Of a stretch of 64,000 nucleotides of DNA, positions 1 to 8,240 are shown one piece after another. A program made the position numbers and the translations under genes. The first letter of the stretch is position 1; each line of letters opens with the position of its first letter. This stretch comes from Allorhizobium ampelinum S4 (GTDB lineage Bacteria; Pseudomonadota; Alphaproteobacteria; Rhizobiales; Rhizobiaceae). The notes beneath the pieces are model-generated. The model searched no databases. It had not been told where the DNA came from and worked only from the letters and a program-made list of their open reading frames with translations. The DNA lies in contig NC_011989.1 in assembly GCF_000016285.1 (NCBI RefSeq), positions 2,359,001 to 2,423,000 of the forward strand. The letters run 5' to 3'.

Positions 1-231
1 GAAGGTCACGGTCTTGGCTTCAACCTGCTTGATGCCGCCGCCCGAACCGATGGACTGGTAATTCAGGCTGATGCCGGTCTTGGCTTTGTAGGCTTCACCC
101 CATTTGGAAAACACAGGGTAGATGAAGCTGGAACCGGCACCGGAAATGTCGGCAGCAAAAGCCGCACCGGTAAAGGCGACCGAAAAGGCGGCAAGCGCCG
201 CACCCGTGGCGATCTTTTTCATGAAAGTCAT
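1..231 (-). CDS. pstS: PstS, phosphate ABC transporter substrate-binding protein (5' part only)
   Basis: The window edge cuts this gene, leaving the first 77 codons. The product is the periplasmic phosphate-binding protein of the high-affinity PstSCAB importer. It begins [10 protein letters not shown], followed by a hydrophobic stretch and a cleavage site near AFAADI, which is a normal Sec signal peptide. The mature start [16 protein letters not shown] and the later [10 protein letters not shown] are typical of PstS phosphate-contacting segments. I chose the ATG at 231 because GGGGA lies about 10 bases upstream; an ATG at 222 (MKKIA) is the alternative. The rest of the pst operon should lie beyond the left edge. 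A Pho-box-like site upstream suggests PhoB control. Confidence 0.9.
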   Translation of the reverse strand, partial: MTFMKKIATGAALAAFSVAFTGAAFAADISGAGSSFIYPVFSKWGEAYKAKTGISLNYQSIGSGGGIKQVEAKTVTF

Positions 232-316
232 CGGAATAATCCCCGTGTTCGTCGAGCAATCTCTCAAAGCCCCAGCGGCTTTTCGAGCGACACTGGCATT
301 GGCCTAAGTCGCTTCC

Positions 317-334
317 ATGAAGCTTTCGTGACAA
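317..334 (-). promoter_or_regulatory. Candidate Pho box upstream of pstS
   Basis: Read on the minus strand the site is TTGTCAC, GAAA, GCTTCAT, which fits the 7-4-7 Pho-box layout (CTGTCAT, 4-base spacer, CTGTCAT) well in the first half and weakly in the second. It lies about 85 bases upstream of the pstS start, a normal place for PhoB activation. No other copy was seen in the window. The call rests on consensus similarity plus context. Confidence 0.5.
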
Positions 335-542
335 AATTCCGGCCAGCGAGTGGCATCACGCGGCTGTGATTTTCAGGCCCATAAGCGTAAAGTTGGCGTG
401 ATTTTCCTTCCATTTGCAATCAGGTTTCCCTTCCCCTCTTTCCGCCTGTTTTTTTCTCAATTCACCGTCCCGCTGCCGGGATTGGAATGAAACAAGAACG
501 TTTTCACTGGCCTTTCGAGGTAGAATCACTACATTGAAGGGC

Positions 543-3083
543 ATGAGCAACGGTTTTGACGATATTCCCTTCTTTGACGAAGAGCCTGCACCCCGGACCT
601 CCGCAAAAGGAGCGAAAGCCACGGATGCGCCTGCGCCCCAACAGGAGAGCAGCCCTGCGGCAAGCACCAAAGCTGGGGGCGGATTGGGCATCGCGGCGCG
701 TGCCATGGCCGCGCGCGACCAGAACCGCAATCCAGATTACCTCGCAGGCCTCAACCCGGAACAGCGTGAAGCAGTCGAAACCCTGGATGGTCCGGTTCTG
801 GTGCTGGCGGGTGCCGGCACCGGTAAGACGCGAGTGTTGACCACCCGTATCGCCCATATTCTGGCCACCGGCCGCGCTTTCCCCAGCCAAATCCTCTCCG
901 TCACCTTCACCAACAAGGCGGCCCGCGAGATGAAAGAGCGCGTCGGCGTTCTGGTTGGCGGTGCAGTCGAAGGCATGCCCTGGCTTGGCACATTCCACTC
1001 CATCGGCGTCAAGCTCTTGCGCCGCCATGCCGAACTGGTCGGCCTGACCTCAGATTTCACTATTCTCGATACCGATGACGTGGTGCGGCTGATCAAGCAG
1101 ATCATCCAGGCCGAAGGGTTGGACGACAAACGCTGGCCCGCCAAGATGTTTGCCGGAATGATCGACGGCTGGAAAAACAAGGGCCTCGACCCCGCGCAGA
1201 TCCCCGAGGGCGACGCCCGTGCCTTTGGCAATGGCAAGGGCCGCGAGCTTTACGCCGCCTACCAGGCTCGGCTGAAAAGCCTGAATGCCTGCGATTTCGG
1301 CGATCTTCTCCTGCACCCGATCCGGATGTTCCGCGCCAATCCGGATGTGCTGAAGGACTATCACCAGCGCTTTCGCTATATTCTGGTGGATGAATATCAG
1401 GACACCAACACGGCGCAATATATGTGGTTGCGGCTGTTGGCGCAGCGGCCAAGCACAAAAACCGCTGACGGCAAGGTCACAAACGGCACAGTGAATATTT
1501 GCTGCGTTGGCGACGACGATCAGTCGATCTATGGCTGGCGTGGGGCCGAAGTGGACAATATCCTGCGCTTCGAGAAGGATTTTCCGGGCGCGAAAGTCAT
1601 CAAACTGGAGCGGAATTACCGCTCGACGGAGCATATTCTTGGCGCTGCCGGTTTTCTGATTGCCCATAACGAGGGTCGTCTGGGTAAGACGCTGTTTACC
1701 GACCGGGTCGATCCGAACGACGAAAAAGTCGTGGTGCATGCCGCCTGGGATTCCGAGGAGGAAGCCCGCGCGGTTGGCGAGGAAATAGAACAGCTGCAAC
1801 GCAACCAGCATAAGCTCAACGACATGGCCATTCTGGTGCGCGCCTCCTTCCAGATGCGCGAGTTTGAAGACCGGTTCGTGACGCTTGGGCTGAACTATCG
1901 GGTTATCGGCGGCCCGCGCTTTTACGAGCGATTGGAAATCCGCGATGCCATGGCCTATTTCCGCATGGTCTGCCAGCCCGCTGACGACCTGGCCTTCGAG
2001 CGGATCGTCAATACGCCAAAGCGCGGTCTGGGCGACACTACGGTGCGCACCCTGCATGACTATGCCCGCAAACGAGATATTCCGATGCTGGCAGCGGCCT
2101 CCGACATCATCGAGACCGATGAGCTGAAGCCGAAGGCGCGCAAGGCGCTGTTTGACGTGGTGACGGATTTCCGCCGCTGGCAGGATCTGCTGGAAAACAC
2201 GCCGCATACCGAGCTTGCCGAACAGATCCTCGACGAGAGCGGCTATACCGCCATGTGGCAAAACGACAAATCGGCGGAAGCACCAGGGCGGCTGGAAAAC
2301 CTGAAGGAACTGATCCGCTCGATGGAAGCCTTCGAGAGCATGCGCAGCTTCATGGAGCATGTCTCGCTGGTGATGGATGCCGAGACCAACGAAAATCTCG
2401 ACGCCGTATCGATCATGACGCTGCATTCCGCCAAGGGGCTGGAATTTGAGACCGTGTTCCTGCCCGGCTGGGAAGAAGGCCTATTTCCGCATCAGCGCGC
2501 ACTGGACGAAGGCGGACGCGCCGCGCTGGAGGAAGAACGGCGGCTGGCCTATGTCGGCCTGACGCGGGCCAAGCGCCGCTGCCACCTGTGGTTCGTTTCC
2601 AACCGGCGCATCCATGGCCTGTGGCAATCAACCATGCCGTCGCGCTTCCTGGATGAACTACCGCCCGCCCATGTGGAAGTGGCCGAAGTGGAAACCAGCT
2701 ACGGCGGCTATGGACGCGGCGGCTACGGCCAGTCCCGCTTCGACAAGCAGGAACCGTTCACCAATTCCTACTCCACCCCCGGCTGGAAGCGCGCCCAGGC
2801 CAACAAAACCGACGCCACCCGCGAAAACTGGGGCAGCCGCTCCGGCCACGCGGTGGAACGCATCGGCTACGGCGAAAGCGGCCCCCGCGGCCAAACCATC
2901 GACGGCCAGTTGGTCGCCAAATCCACCAGCAATGAACCGTCAAAGTTCTCCGTCGGCGACCGGGTTTTTCATATCAAATTCGGCAACGGCAATGTGTCTG
3001 TCGTTGAGGGAAACAAGCTGACGATCGATTTTGATCGGGCGGGGCAAAAGCGGGTGCTGGATGGGTTTGTGGAGCGGGCTTAG
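543..3083 (+). CDS. uvrD: UvrD/PcrA-family ATP-dependent DNA helicase
   Basis: A superfamily 1A 3'-5' helicase of 846 residues that unwinds DNA in nucleotide excision and mismatch repair. Visible motifs are Walker A GAGTGKT at residues 90-96, DEYQD (motif II), DDQSIYGWRGA (motif III), RNYRS (motif IV), and MTLHSAKGLEFETVFLPG with GLTRAKRR near the C-terminus. The last 45 residues (VGDRVFHIKFGNG...) match the Tudor-like C-terminal domain of PcrA/UvrD that contacts RNA polymerase. The first 70 residues are a low-complexity acidic/alanine-rich extension. The frame is open upstream to 414, but the rhizobial-like start MSNGFDD at 543 is preferred, preceded by GAAGG. The gene is divergent from pstS. 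Confidence 0.95.
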   Translation: MSNGFDDIPFFDEEPAPRTSAKGAKATDAPAPQQESSPAASTKAGGGLGIAARAMAARDQNRNPDYLAGLNPEQREAVETLDGPVLVLAGAGTGKTRVLTTRIAHILATGRAFPSQILSVTFTNKAAREMKERVGVLVGGAVEGMPWLGTFHSIGVKLLRRHAELVGLTSDFTILDTDDVVRLIKQIIQAEGLDDKRWPAKMFAGMIDGWKNKGLDPAQIPEGDARAFGNGKGRELYAAYQARLKSLNACDFGDLLLHPIRMFRANPDVLKDYHQRFRYILVDEYQDTNTAQYMWLRLLAQRPSTKTADGKVTNGTVNICCVGDDDQSIYGWRGAEVDNILRFEKDFPGAKVIKLERNYRSTEHILGAAGFLIAHNEGRLGKTLFTDRVDPNDEKVVVHAAWDSEEEARAVGEEIEQLQRNQHKLNDMAILVRASFQMREFEDRFVTLGLNYRVIGGPRFYERLEIRDAMAYFRMVCQPADDLAFERIVNTPKRGLGDTTVRTLHDYARKRDIPMLAAASDIIETDELKPKARKALFDVVTDFRRWQDLLENTPHTELAEQILDESGYTAMWQNDKSAEAPGRLENLKELIRSMEAFESMRSFMEHVSLVMDAETNENLDAVSIMTLHSAKGLEFETVFLPGWEEGLFPHQRALDEGGRAALEEERRLAYVGLTRAKRRCHLWFVSNRRIHGLWQSTMPSRFLDELPPAHVEVAEVETSYGGYGRGGYGQSRFDKQEPFTNSYSTPGWKRAQANKTDATRENWGSRSGHAVERIGYGESGPRGQTIDGQLVAKSTSNEPSKFSVGDRVFHIKFGNGNVSVVEGNKLTIDFDRAGQKRVLDGFVERA

Positions 3084-3148
3084 CTTTGAGGGAAATTTTT
3101 AATGTCTAAACCCTAGATAGAGAAATCAACTTCTCTGGGGTAGTTTAC

Positions 3149-4147
3149 ATGACATCATTTGAGACCTTTGAAGATGCACTTTCCGATGCAAAAGGTCAGA
3201 AAAACCTTTTGGTTGGCAATGGCCTCAGCATCGCGTTTGATGAAAAATTTGGTTATAGTCAATTATTCGATGTAGCAGATTTTATAAATAACAACCCTAA
3301 AGTCGCCTCTATTTTTAACGCTCTTAAAACCAAGGACTTCGAAACAGTTGTCGGAGCTCTCTATAGTGCTAGCGAGATTGCTAGGAATTTCGAAGAACAC
3401 GCTTTTTCAGAAAAAATTATCGACCATATTTCCGTATTAAAGACAGCTCTTATCGAAGCTGTAAGGCACATTCATCCAGGGAGCAGTAACTTGGTAAGTG
3501 CCGACCAAGCGGCCAAACTAAGAAGCTTCATGCAACCTTTCTTGATGGAAAATGGCTGCATATTTTCTCTCAACTACGATGCTTTGATTTATTGGTCTTT
3601 ACTAAAGGACGGAACGCCAAAACTAAATTTTGCAGATGGATTTTCCACGAAAGAAGGGGCAGAACTGAAATTTGCCGGAGATGGATGCCCTAAAGAAATA
3701 AACGTGCTGTTTCCGCATGGAACGTTGTTTATATTCGATAAAAATGGCGATGCATTTAAGCCAAAAGCTAAAGAAAAAACGCTCATTGAAATAATTACCG
3801 AGCATATGGAAAATGGAAATTTTCCACTTTTCGTCAGCGAGGGAAGCTCGGAGCAAAAGTTAATGGCTATAAGAAAGAGTTTCTATTTAAATTACGCATA
3901 TGAAAAAATAGAAAGGCAACAAGACAACTTTTTCACCTTCGGCCACTCACTTGATCTTCAGTCAGACGGACACATTTTCAGAAAAATTGCTGAAAATAAG
4001 AACGTCTCAAACCTTTATGCGTCGTACTACGACAGTAAGGAAGCGCTGTTGGGAAATCTTCATCACCTGCTGGACGCAGCCAAGCGTGATTCGACAAATC
4101 CATTGAATATACATACATTTCCCGCGAAAAGTGTATCCTGTTGGTAG
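3149..4147 (+). CDS. DUF4917 / SIR2-like hypothetical protein
   Basis: A protein of 332 residues resembling the DUF4917 family. Its motif order is that of SIR2-like NAD-binding folds: LLVGNGLS (20-27), the FSLNYD strand-loop (139-144) where sirtuins carry their Asn, FPHG (188-191) with a candidate His, and FGHSLDLQSDGHI (264-276) near the end. No signal peptide or membrane segment is visible. The gene is clearly richer in A+T than uvrD and the downstream genes, with many AAA, TTT and ATA codons, which suggests transfer. The start has GGGG nine bases upstream. A 6-bp hairpin (3119-3136) sits just before that ribosome site. Many stand-alone SIR2-like proteins act in phage defence by NAD depletion. 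That role is inference here, and the family name comes from motif recognition only. Confidence 0.75.
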   Translation: MTSFETFEDALSDAKGQKNLLVGNGLSIAFDEKFGYSQLFDVADFINNNPKVASIFNALKTKDFETVVGALYSASEIARNFEEHAFSEKIIDHISVLKTALIEAVRHIHPGSSNLVSADQAAKLRSFMQPFLMENGCIFSLNYDALIYWSLLKDGTPKLNFADGFSTKEGAELKFAGDGCPKEINVLFPHGTLFIFDKNGDAFKPKAKEKTLIEIITEHMENGNFPLFVSEGSSEQKLMAIRKSFYLNYAYEKIERQQDNFFTFGHSLDLQSDGHIFRKIAENKNVSNLYASYYDSKEALLGNLHHLLDAAKRDSTNPLNIHTFPAKSVSCW

Positions 4148-4266
4148 AGAAGCGAAAGCATAAAGAGGCTAAATCAGGACCTTATGGTACCGTGTCGAAC
4201 CCTGAATCCGCGCGACGCTTTAAACCAAAAACCTTGCATATTGCACCACAAATGGAGATATACTAT

Positions 4267-4286
4267 ATGTAGGCACATCCCTACAT
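4267..4286 (+). promoter_or_regulatory. Inverted repeat, probable operator of the toxin-antitoxin pair
   Basis: ATGTAGG and CCTACAT form a perfect 7-bp inverted repeat around a 6-base spacer. It lies directly upstream of the antitoxin ribosome site, and the TATACT just before it could be a -10 element. Antitoxins of the Phd/YefM class usually repress their own operon by binding such palindromes. The assignment is inferred from position and symmetry. Confidence 0.5.
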
Positions 4287-4296
4287 GGAGCCAATT

Positions 4297-4551
4297 ATGG
4301 GTACATCCAGCCTAACCAGCAGAGAGCTCAATCAAGACGTCAGCCGCGCAAAACGCGCTGCTGAGACGGGGCCTGTTGTCATTACGGATCGTGGCAGACC
4401 ATCGCATGTGCTGATGACCTATGAGGATTTCGAGCGGTTGACCGGCAAGCGTCGTAACCTTGTTGAGGAGCTGTCCATGCCCGGCTTGTCGTCTATCGAT
4501 TTCGATCCGCCGCGCGTCCTGGTTTCGGGCCGTGAGGTCGATTTGTCCTGA
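4297..4551 (+). CDS. Phd/YefM-family antitoxin
   Basis: An antitoxin of 84 residues. The N-terminal half has the Phd/YefM DNA-binding pattern: TSRELNQDVSRAKRAA, then GPVVITDRGRPSHVLMTYEDFERL. The last 30 residues would be the flexible toxin-neutralising tail. I chose the ATG at 4297 rather than the in-frame ATG at 4285. GGAG at 4287-4290 is well spaced for 4297, whereas 4285 has no ribosome site and lies inside the operator palindrome. The stop codon overlaps the toxin start, so the two are translationally coupled. Likely autoregulated through the 4267-4286 repeat. The pairing with a PIN-domain toxin is common in rhizobia. Confidence 0.88.
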   Translation: MGTSSLTSRELNQDVSRAKRAAETGPVVITDRGRPSHVLMTYEDFERLTGKRRNLVEELSMPGLSSIDFDPPRVLVSGREVDLS

Positions 4552-4970
4552 ACTATCTACTGGACACGAATGTCGTCTCGGAACTGCGCAAAGTGGGAGA
4601 TGGCAAGGCAGACCGGAATGTGACGGAATGGATTGGTGCGCAGGATTCTCGCACTCTGTTTATTTCCGCGATCACCATCCTGGAGCTGGAGCGCGGCATA
4701 TTGAGCCTTCAGCGGCGCGATATAGCGCAGGGTTCTCGCCTAAGAGCATGGATGGATGGCCGCGTTCGTCCAGAATTTGCCGAACGAATTCTGGTTATCG
4801 ACGATGCAGTCGCGACGCGCTGCGCCCATCTGCATATCCCGGATCGCCGTAATGAGAGCGATGCACTTATCGCAGCCACTGCCCTGGTGCATGGGCTGGC
4901 AGTTGTGACACGCAATATTCAGGATTTTGAAGGGACCGGCGTCGTGCTGATCAACCCTTGGGCTGCGTGA
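4548..4970 (+). CDS. vapC: VapC-type PIN-domain toxin, probable CTG start
   Basis: A PIN-domain ribonuclease toxin of 140 residues if translation begins at CTG 4548. All four acidic residues of the PIN active site are present: D6 in LLDTNV, E46 in ILELERG, D105 in ESDALIAA and D126 near TRNIQDF. No ATG, GTG or TTG is in frame upstream of D6, because a stop lies at 4533. The first conventional start is GTG 4593, which would remove D6 and the first beta strand. CTG 4548 lies where the usual ATG would be (CTGA overlapping the antitoxin TGA) and has GAGG 10 bases upstream. It therefore looks like an ATG-to-CTG change that keeps reduced, coupled translation. The alternative is a disabled toxin. 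Confidence 0.8.
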   Translation: MNYLLDTNVVSELRKVGDGKADRNVTEWIGAQDSRTLFISAITILELERGILSLQRRDIAQGSRLRAWMDGRVRPEFAERILVIDDAVATRCAHLHIPDRRNESDALIAATALVHGLAVVTRNIQDFEGTGVVLINPWAA

Positions 4971-5001
4971 CGTGAACAGTCATCCTTGATGAGCCTTCAC
5001 A

Positions 5002-5283
5002 TTAACCCAGCGCTTCTTCATTCCGATGCAGCCACATCAGTTCCATTTGCACGGCGTCCTGGAAATTCATGATCTCGCCACGCATCACGTCTTCGGGGCA
5101 GCCGAGGTCGAGGAGTTCGGCGCCGAGCTGGCGGCAGGTGGCGCGCCAGTAGATGGTGGCGTCGTTGCCTTGCAGGCGGTCAAGCGTCACGGCGGCACCG
5201 CGCACCATGTCACGGCGGCTGGCCAGCGGGAAGAAGGCCAGCGTCGAGGCGACGGGCTCAAGCTTGGCGGCAGTGTTGGGCAT
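5002..5283 (-). CDS. DUF6074-like small protein
   Basis: A protein of 93 residues with the pattern of rhizobial DUF6074 proteins: an N-terminal FFPLASRRDMVR segment, IYWRATCRQL in the middle, and a C-terminal helix with FQDAVQMELMWL. Function unknown. No signal peptide or membrane helix is seen. The start at 5283 (MPNTAAKL) is preferred because AAGGA lies 8 bases upstream. The ATG at 5292 would overlap that ribosome site. It lies alone, convergent with the toxin-antitoxin pair. The family assignment is by pattern recognition. Confidence 0.7.
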   Translation of the reverse strand: MPNTAAKLEPVASTLAFFPLASRRDMVRGAAVTLDRLQGNDATIYWRATCRQLGAELLDLGCPEDVMRGEIMNFQDAVQMELMWLHRNEEALG

Positions 5284-5383
5284 ACGAACCATCCTTTATA
5301 CTGATGATTCGTTTTACGGCTTCATGGTTAAGGTTTGGTTGCCGTAGCGGAAGGACATTTGAATCAATTGTTCCAAAAGAAGA

Positions 5384-5409
5384 CCCCTCCCGGTCAAAAC
5401 CGGCAGGGG
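5384..5409 (-). terminator. Terminator-like hairpin
   Basis: Arms of 11 bases with one internal mismatch (CCCCT, then CCGGT, paired with ACCGG, then AGGGG) enclose a CAAA loop. On the minus strand the hairpin is followed by TCTTCTTTT. It may end transcripts reading leftwards from gcd, whose stop codon is about 300 bases away, after the repeat at 5450-5626. Confidence 0.4.
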
Positions 5410-5449
5410 CTGGATGTTTGGAAAGCCGTTTAGGTCAGTGCGTGCCGCC

Positions 5450-5626
5450 CCCTCACCCCGCTTCCGCTCCGCTCAGCGGACTGACCGGGGCAGAGCCACG
5501 GGTCTCTGCCCGTCCTTCGGACCCCCGCTGGGGAGAGGAGGCAACAAGCGTTGCGGCTCCTGCCCTCTTCTCCCCCTTCTTTTTCTGAGGATTGGGGGGA
5601 GAAGGTGCCGGCAGGCGGATGAGGGG
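5450..5626. repeat. Palindromic rhizobial intergenic repeat
   Basis: The roughly 180-nt element is bounded by near-inverted ends (CCCTCACCC at 5450, GGATGAGGGG at 5617). It contains nested hairpins, including GGGCAGAG/CTCTGCCC (5488-5511) and a GGGAGAGGAG arm facing CTCTTCTCCC. The wording 'ccctca...ggtgaggg' around G-rich and C-rich tracts resembles palindromic repeats that I recall as frequent between rhizobial genes. It fills most of the 420-base gap between the DUF6074 gene and gcd. I see no gene in it. Confidence 0.55.
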
Positions 5627-5704
5627 AGCGAAGCCAAACCTGCCACTCAATAAGCCCCCCCTGAACTCCATGTGAGGTCAGGAGATTGTCATGCCTTCCG
5701 TGAT

Positions 5705-8038
5705 TTACGGCAGCGTATAGGCGATCACGTAATCACCCGGCTTGGTGCCAACAGAACCATGACCGCCTGCAACCATCACAACATATTGCTTGCCATTCAG
5801 CTCATAGCTCATCGGCGTCGCCTGGCCGCCAGCCGGAAGCCGGCCTTCCCAGAGAACCTTGCCGGTGGCGAGGTCATAGGCGCGCAGATAATTATCGACG
5901 GCAGCACCGAGGAAAGCGACGCCGCCCTTGGTAATCATCGGCCCGCCGATGCCGGGTACGCCGACCTTGAAGGGCAGCGGCAGCGGTGTCATGTCATGCA
6001 CGGTGCCATTGCGGTGCTGATAGGCGATCTTGCCGGTCTTCAGATCGACAGCGGCAACCGTACCCCATGGCGGTGCCTGGCAGGGAATGCCGATGGGCGA
6101 CAGGAACGGACCCATCTTCACGGCATAGGGTGCGCCATCATTGCGGTTCAGGCCTTGTTCCGAGCCTTTTTCGTCCTGGCCCTTGGCCGGAACCTGATCG
6201 CGCGGCACAAGCTGTGAGGTGAAGGCCAGATAAGTCGGCATGCCGAACATCACCTGTTTTTCCGGATCGACAGCCACCGAACCCCAGTTGAACGTGCCGA
6301 AATTGCCGGGATAGATGATCGAGCCCTGCAACGATGGCGGGGTATATTGGCCCTCATAGCGCAACTGATGGAACTTGATGCGGCAGGCAAGCTGATCAAG
6401 CAGCGTCACGCCCCACATATTGCGCTCTTCCAGCTTCGGTGGGCGGAAGCTTAAGGCCGAAATCGGCTGGGTTGGCGAGGCATGGTCTTCCGGGATGGTG
6501 CCGCCGGGGGCCGGAAGCTCCTTGATCGGAATGATCGGCTGGCCAGTGCGCCGGTCCAGCACATAGACATCGCCCTGCTTGGTGGAGGCAACCAGCGCCG
6601 GAACAGTGGTGCCACCGCTGTTGATATCGAGCAGCACGGGCTGGGCGGGAACATCCATGTCCCAGAGATCGTGATGGACGAATTGCTGCACCCAGCGATC
6701 GGCACCGGTGTTGAGATCGAGCGCCACGACCGAGGAAGAATATTTTTCCACATTGGCGCTGCGGTTCATGCCCAACTGGTCCGGCACCTGATTGCCGAGC
6801 GGGATATAAACGAGGCCCAGCTGTTCATCGACCGAGAATACCGACCAGCTATTCGGCGAATTGGCGGTGTAAGTCTGGCCTTGCGGAAGCGGTTGGGTCT
6901 GACCCGGATTGCCGCTGTCCCAGTTCCACACCAGCGCGCCGGTCTGGACGTCGAAGGCGCGGATCACGCCGGATTGCTCCTTGGTGGAATAATTGTCGTT
7001 GACCGCTCCGCCAATGATGATCTTGCCAGCGGCAATCACCGGCGGCGAGGTCGAGTAATAATAGCCAGCCGGATTGTAGGGCATGCCCTGTTCCAGATGC
7101 AGCACGCCCTTGTCGGCAAAGCTTTCGCAGATCTTGCCATTGGCGGCATCAAGCGCGATCAGCCGCGCATCCGAGGTCGGAAGATAGACGCGGGTGGCGC
7201 AGGACGCACCGGCTGTGGCAGCAGGATCGGCATAATAGGTGACGCCACGGCAGGTCTGGTGCTGGCGATCCGGGTTCAGTCCGACATTGGGATCATATTT
7301 CCATTTCTGCTTGCCGGTCGCCGCATCCACGGCGATGGCCCAATTGTGCGGGGTGCAGAGATAAAGCGTATCGCCCACTTTCAGCGGCGTTACCTGATAG
7401 GTGGTCTCGCCGACATCGCCGGGCTGTTTCACATCGCCGGTCTGGTAGGTCCAGGCCGTCTTCAGCGTCTTGACGTTGTCGGTCGTGATCTGGGTGAGCG
7501 GCGAATAGCGCTGGCCATAAGGCGTGCGGCCATATTGGTGCCATTCGCCATCGGCCATGTCGCCGCCATAGGACGGTGTGGCGCTGGCCACATCCATCGG
7601 CAACGTGCCGGGCTTGTCATAGGGGTCCTGCGTCATCGAATAGCCCGCGACAACAAGCGCGACCAGCACCGGCAGGGCCACTGGCCAGGCGCTGGCGGCA
7701 ATACCGCCTTCGCGGCGATGCAGCGGTCCCAGCCTGCGGCGGATGGCAGGCAGAAGCAGCACAAAGCCAAGCACGATGACCAGCCCGCCGCGCGTACCAA
7801 GCTGCCACCAGTCAAAGCCGACCTCCCAGATCGCCCAGCCCAGGCAGCCGAGAATGAACAGCCCGTAGATCCAAAGCGCCGACGCCTTGCGCATCACCAG
7901 CAGCAGCGCAACGAGGATGAAGGCGATACCGGCGATGAGGTAAAACGGGCTACCGCCGAGCGACAGGAGATAGCCGCCCCCGCCGCCGAGCGCGAGCCCG
8001 ATGACGGCGAAGACGACCGCTGTAACGATGAGGATCAT
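5705..8038 (-). CDS. gcd: Membrane-bound PQQ-dependent glucose dehydrogenase
   Basis: A quinoprotein dehydrogenase of 777 residues from the glucose/quinate/shikimate family. It oxidises sugars such as glucose to gluconate on the periplasmic side and passes electrons to ubiquinone. About five membrane helices fill the first 140 residues. The PQQ beta-propeller follows, with WHQYGRTPYGQRYSPL at its start, CTPHNWAIAVDAATG, FVHHDLWDMDVPAQP (candidate catalytic Asp), and blade-closing motifs such as YDLATGKVLWEGRLP near the end. Length is close to E. coli Gcd (796). The exact substrate cannot be told from quinate dehydrogenase by eye. The start at 8038 (MILIVTAV) has GGA upstream; 8056 is an alternative with no ribosome site. 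PQQ synthesis genes are not in the window. Confidence 0.9.
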   Translation of the reverse strand: MILIVTAVVFAVIGLALGGGGGYLLSLGGSPFYLIAGIAFILVALLLVMRKASALWIYGLFILGCLGWAIWEVGFDWWQLGTRGGLVIVLGFVLLLPAIRRRLGPLHRREGGIAASAWPVALPVLVALVVAGYSMTQDPYDKPGTLPMDVASATPSYGGDMADGEWHQYGRTPYGQRYSPLTQITTDNVKTLKTAWTYQTGDVKQPGDVGETTYQVTPLKVGDTLYLCTPHNWAIAVDAATGKQKWKYDPNVGLNPDRQHQTCRGVTYYADPAATAGASCATRVYLPTSDARLIALDAANGKICESFADKGVLHLEQGMPYNPAGYYYSTSPPVIAAGKIIIGGAVNDNYSTKEQSGVIRAFDVQTGALVWNWDSGNPGQTQPLPQGQTYTANSPNSWSVFSVDEQLGLVYIPLGNQVPDQLGMNRSANVEKYSSSVVALDLNTGADRWVQQFVHHDLWDMDVPAQPVLLDINSGGTTVPALVASTKQGDVYVLDRRTGQPIIPIKELPAPGGTIPEDHASPTQPISALSFRPPKLEERNMWGVTLLDQLACRIKFHQLRYEGQYTPPSLQGSIIYPGNFGTFNWGSVAVDPEKQVMFGMPTYLAFTSQLVPRDQVPAKGQDEKGSEQGLNRNDGAPYAVKMGPFLSPIGIPCQAPPWGTVAAVDLKTGKIAYQHRNGTVHDMTPLPLPFKVGVPGIGGPMITKGGVAFLGAAVDNYLRAYDLATGKVLWEGRLPAGGQATPMSYELNGKQYVVMVAGGHGSVGTKPGDYVIAYTLP

Positions 8039-8240
8039 GGGACAAATCCGATGCATGTTGAAAATAAGCGGGGGTGCGTCAAAAATTTACGCATAGGTGA
8101 ACTGCAAACGCGGGAGCGACCGTTAGGTTCCTACCGATCTTACCGGCAAATCAAATTTTGAGACCAAATACTCTTACCCATACCCTTGCGCGCATCGATC
8201 GGCCTTGCCATGGTCTGGCGCAAAATCAGCAGGAGGGATC

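Noticed and set aside
414..542. N-terminal extension of UvrD by 43 residues
   Set aside because: The extension is unlike UvrD family starts. MSNGFDD at 543 matches rhizobial UvrD and has GAAGG upstream.
3119..3136. Terminator of uvrD
   Set aside because: AGAGAA/TTCTCT is only a six-bp stem followed by GGGG, not T. It abuts the next ribosome site and fits a leader hairpin better.
4593..4970. VapC starting at GTG 4593
   Set aside because: It would lack D6 and the first strand of the PIN fold, while the conserved residues are encoded upstream in the same frame.
5304..5671. Several short frames in the gap before gcd
   Set aside because: They arise from the palindromic repeat, lack ribosome sites and are open on both strands because of its symmetry.
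6482..8161. Plus-strand open frame of 559 codons opposite gcd
   Set aside because: It is the mirror of a G+C-rich gene with clear PQQ-dehydrogenase motifs on the other strand. The composition (His/Arg/Gly rich, no domain) is that of an antisense shadow.
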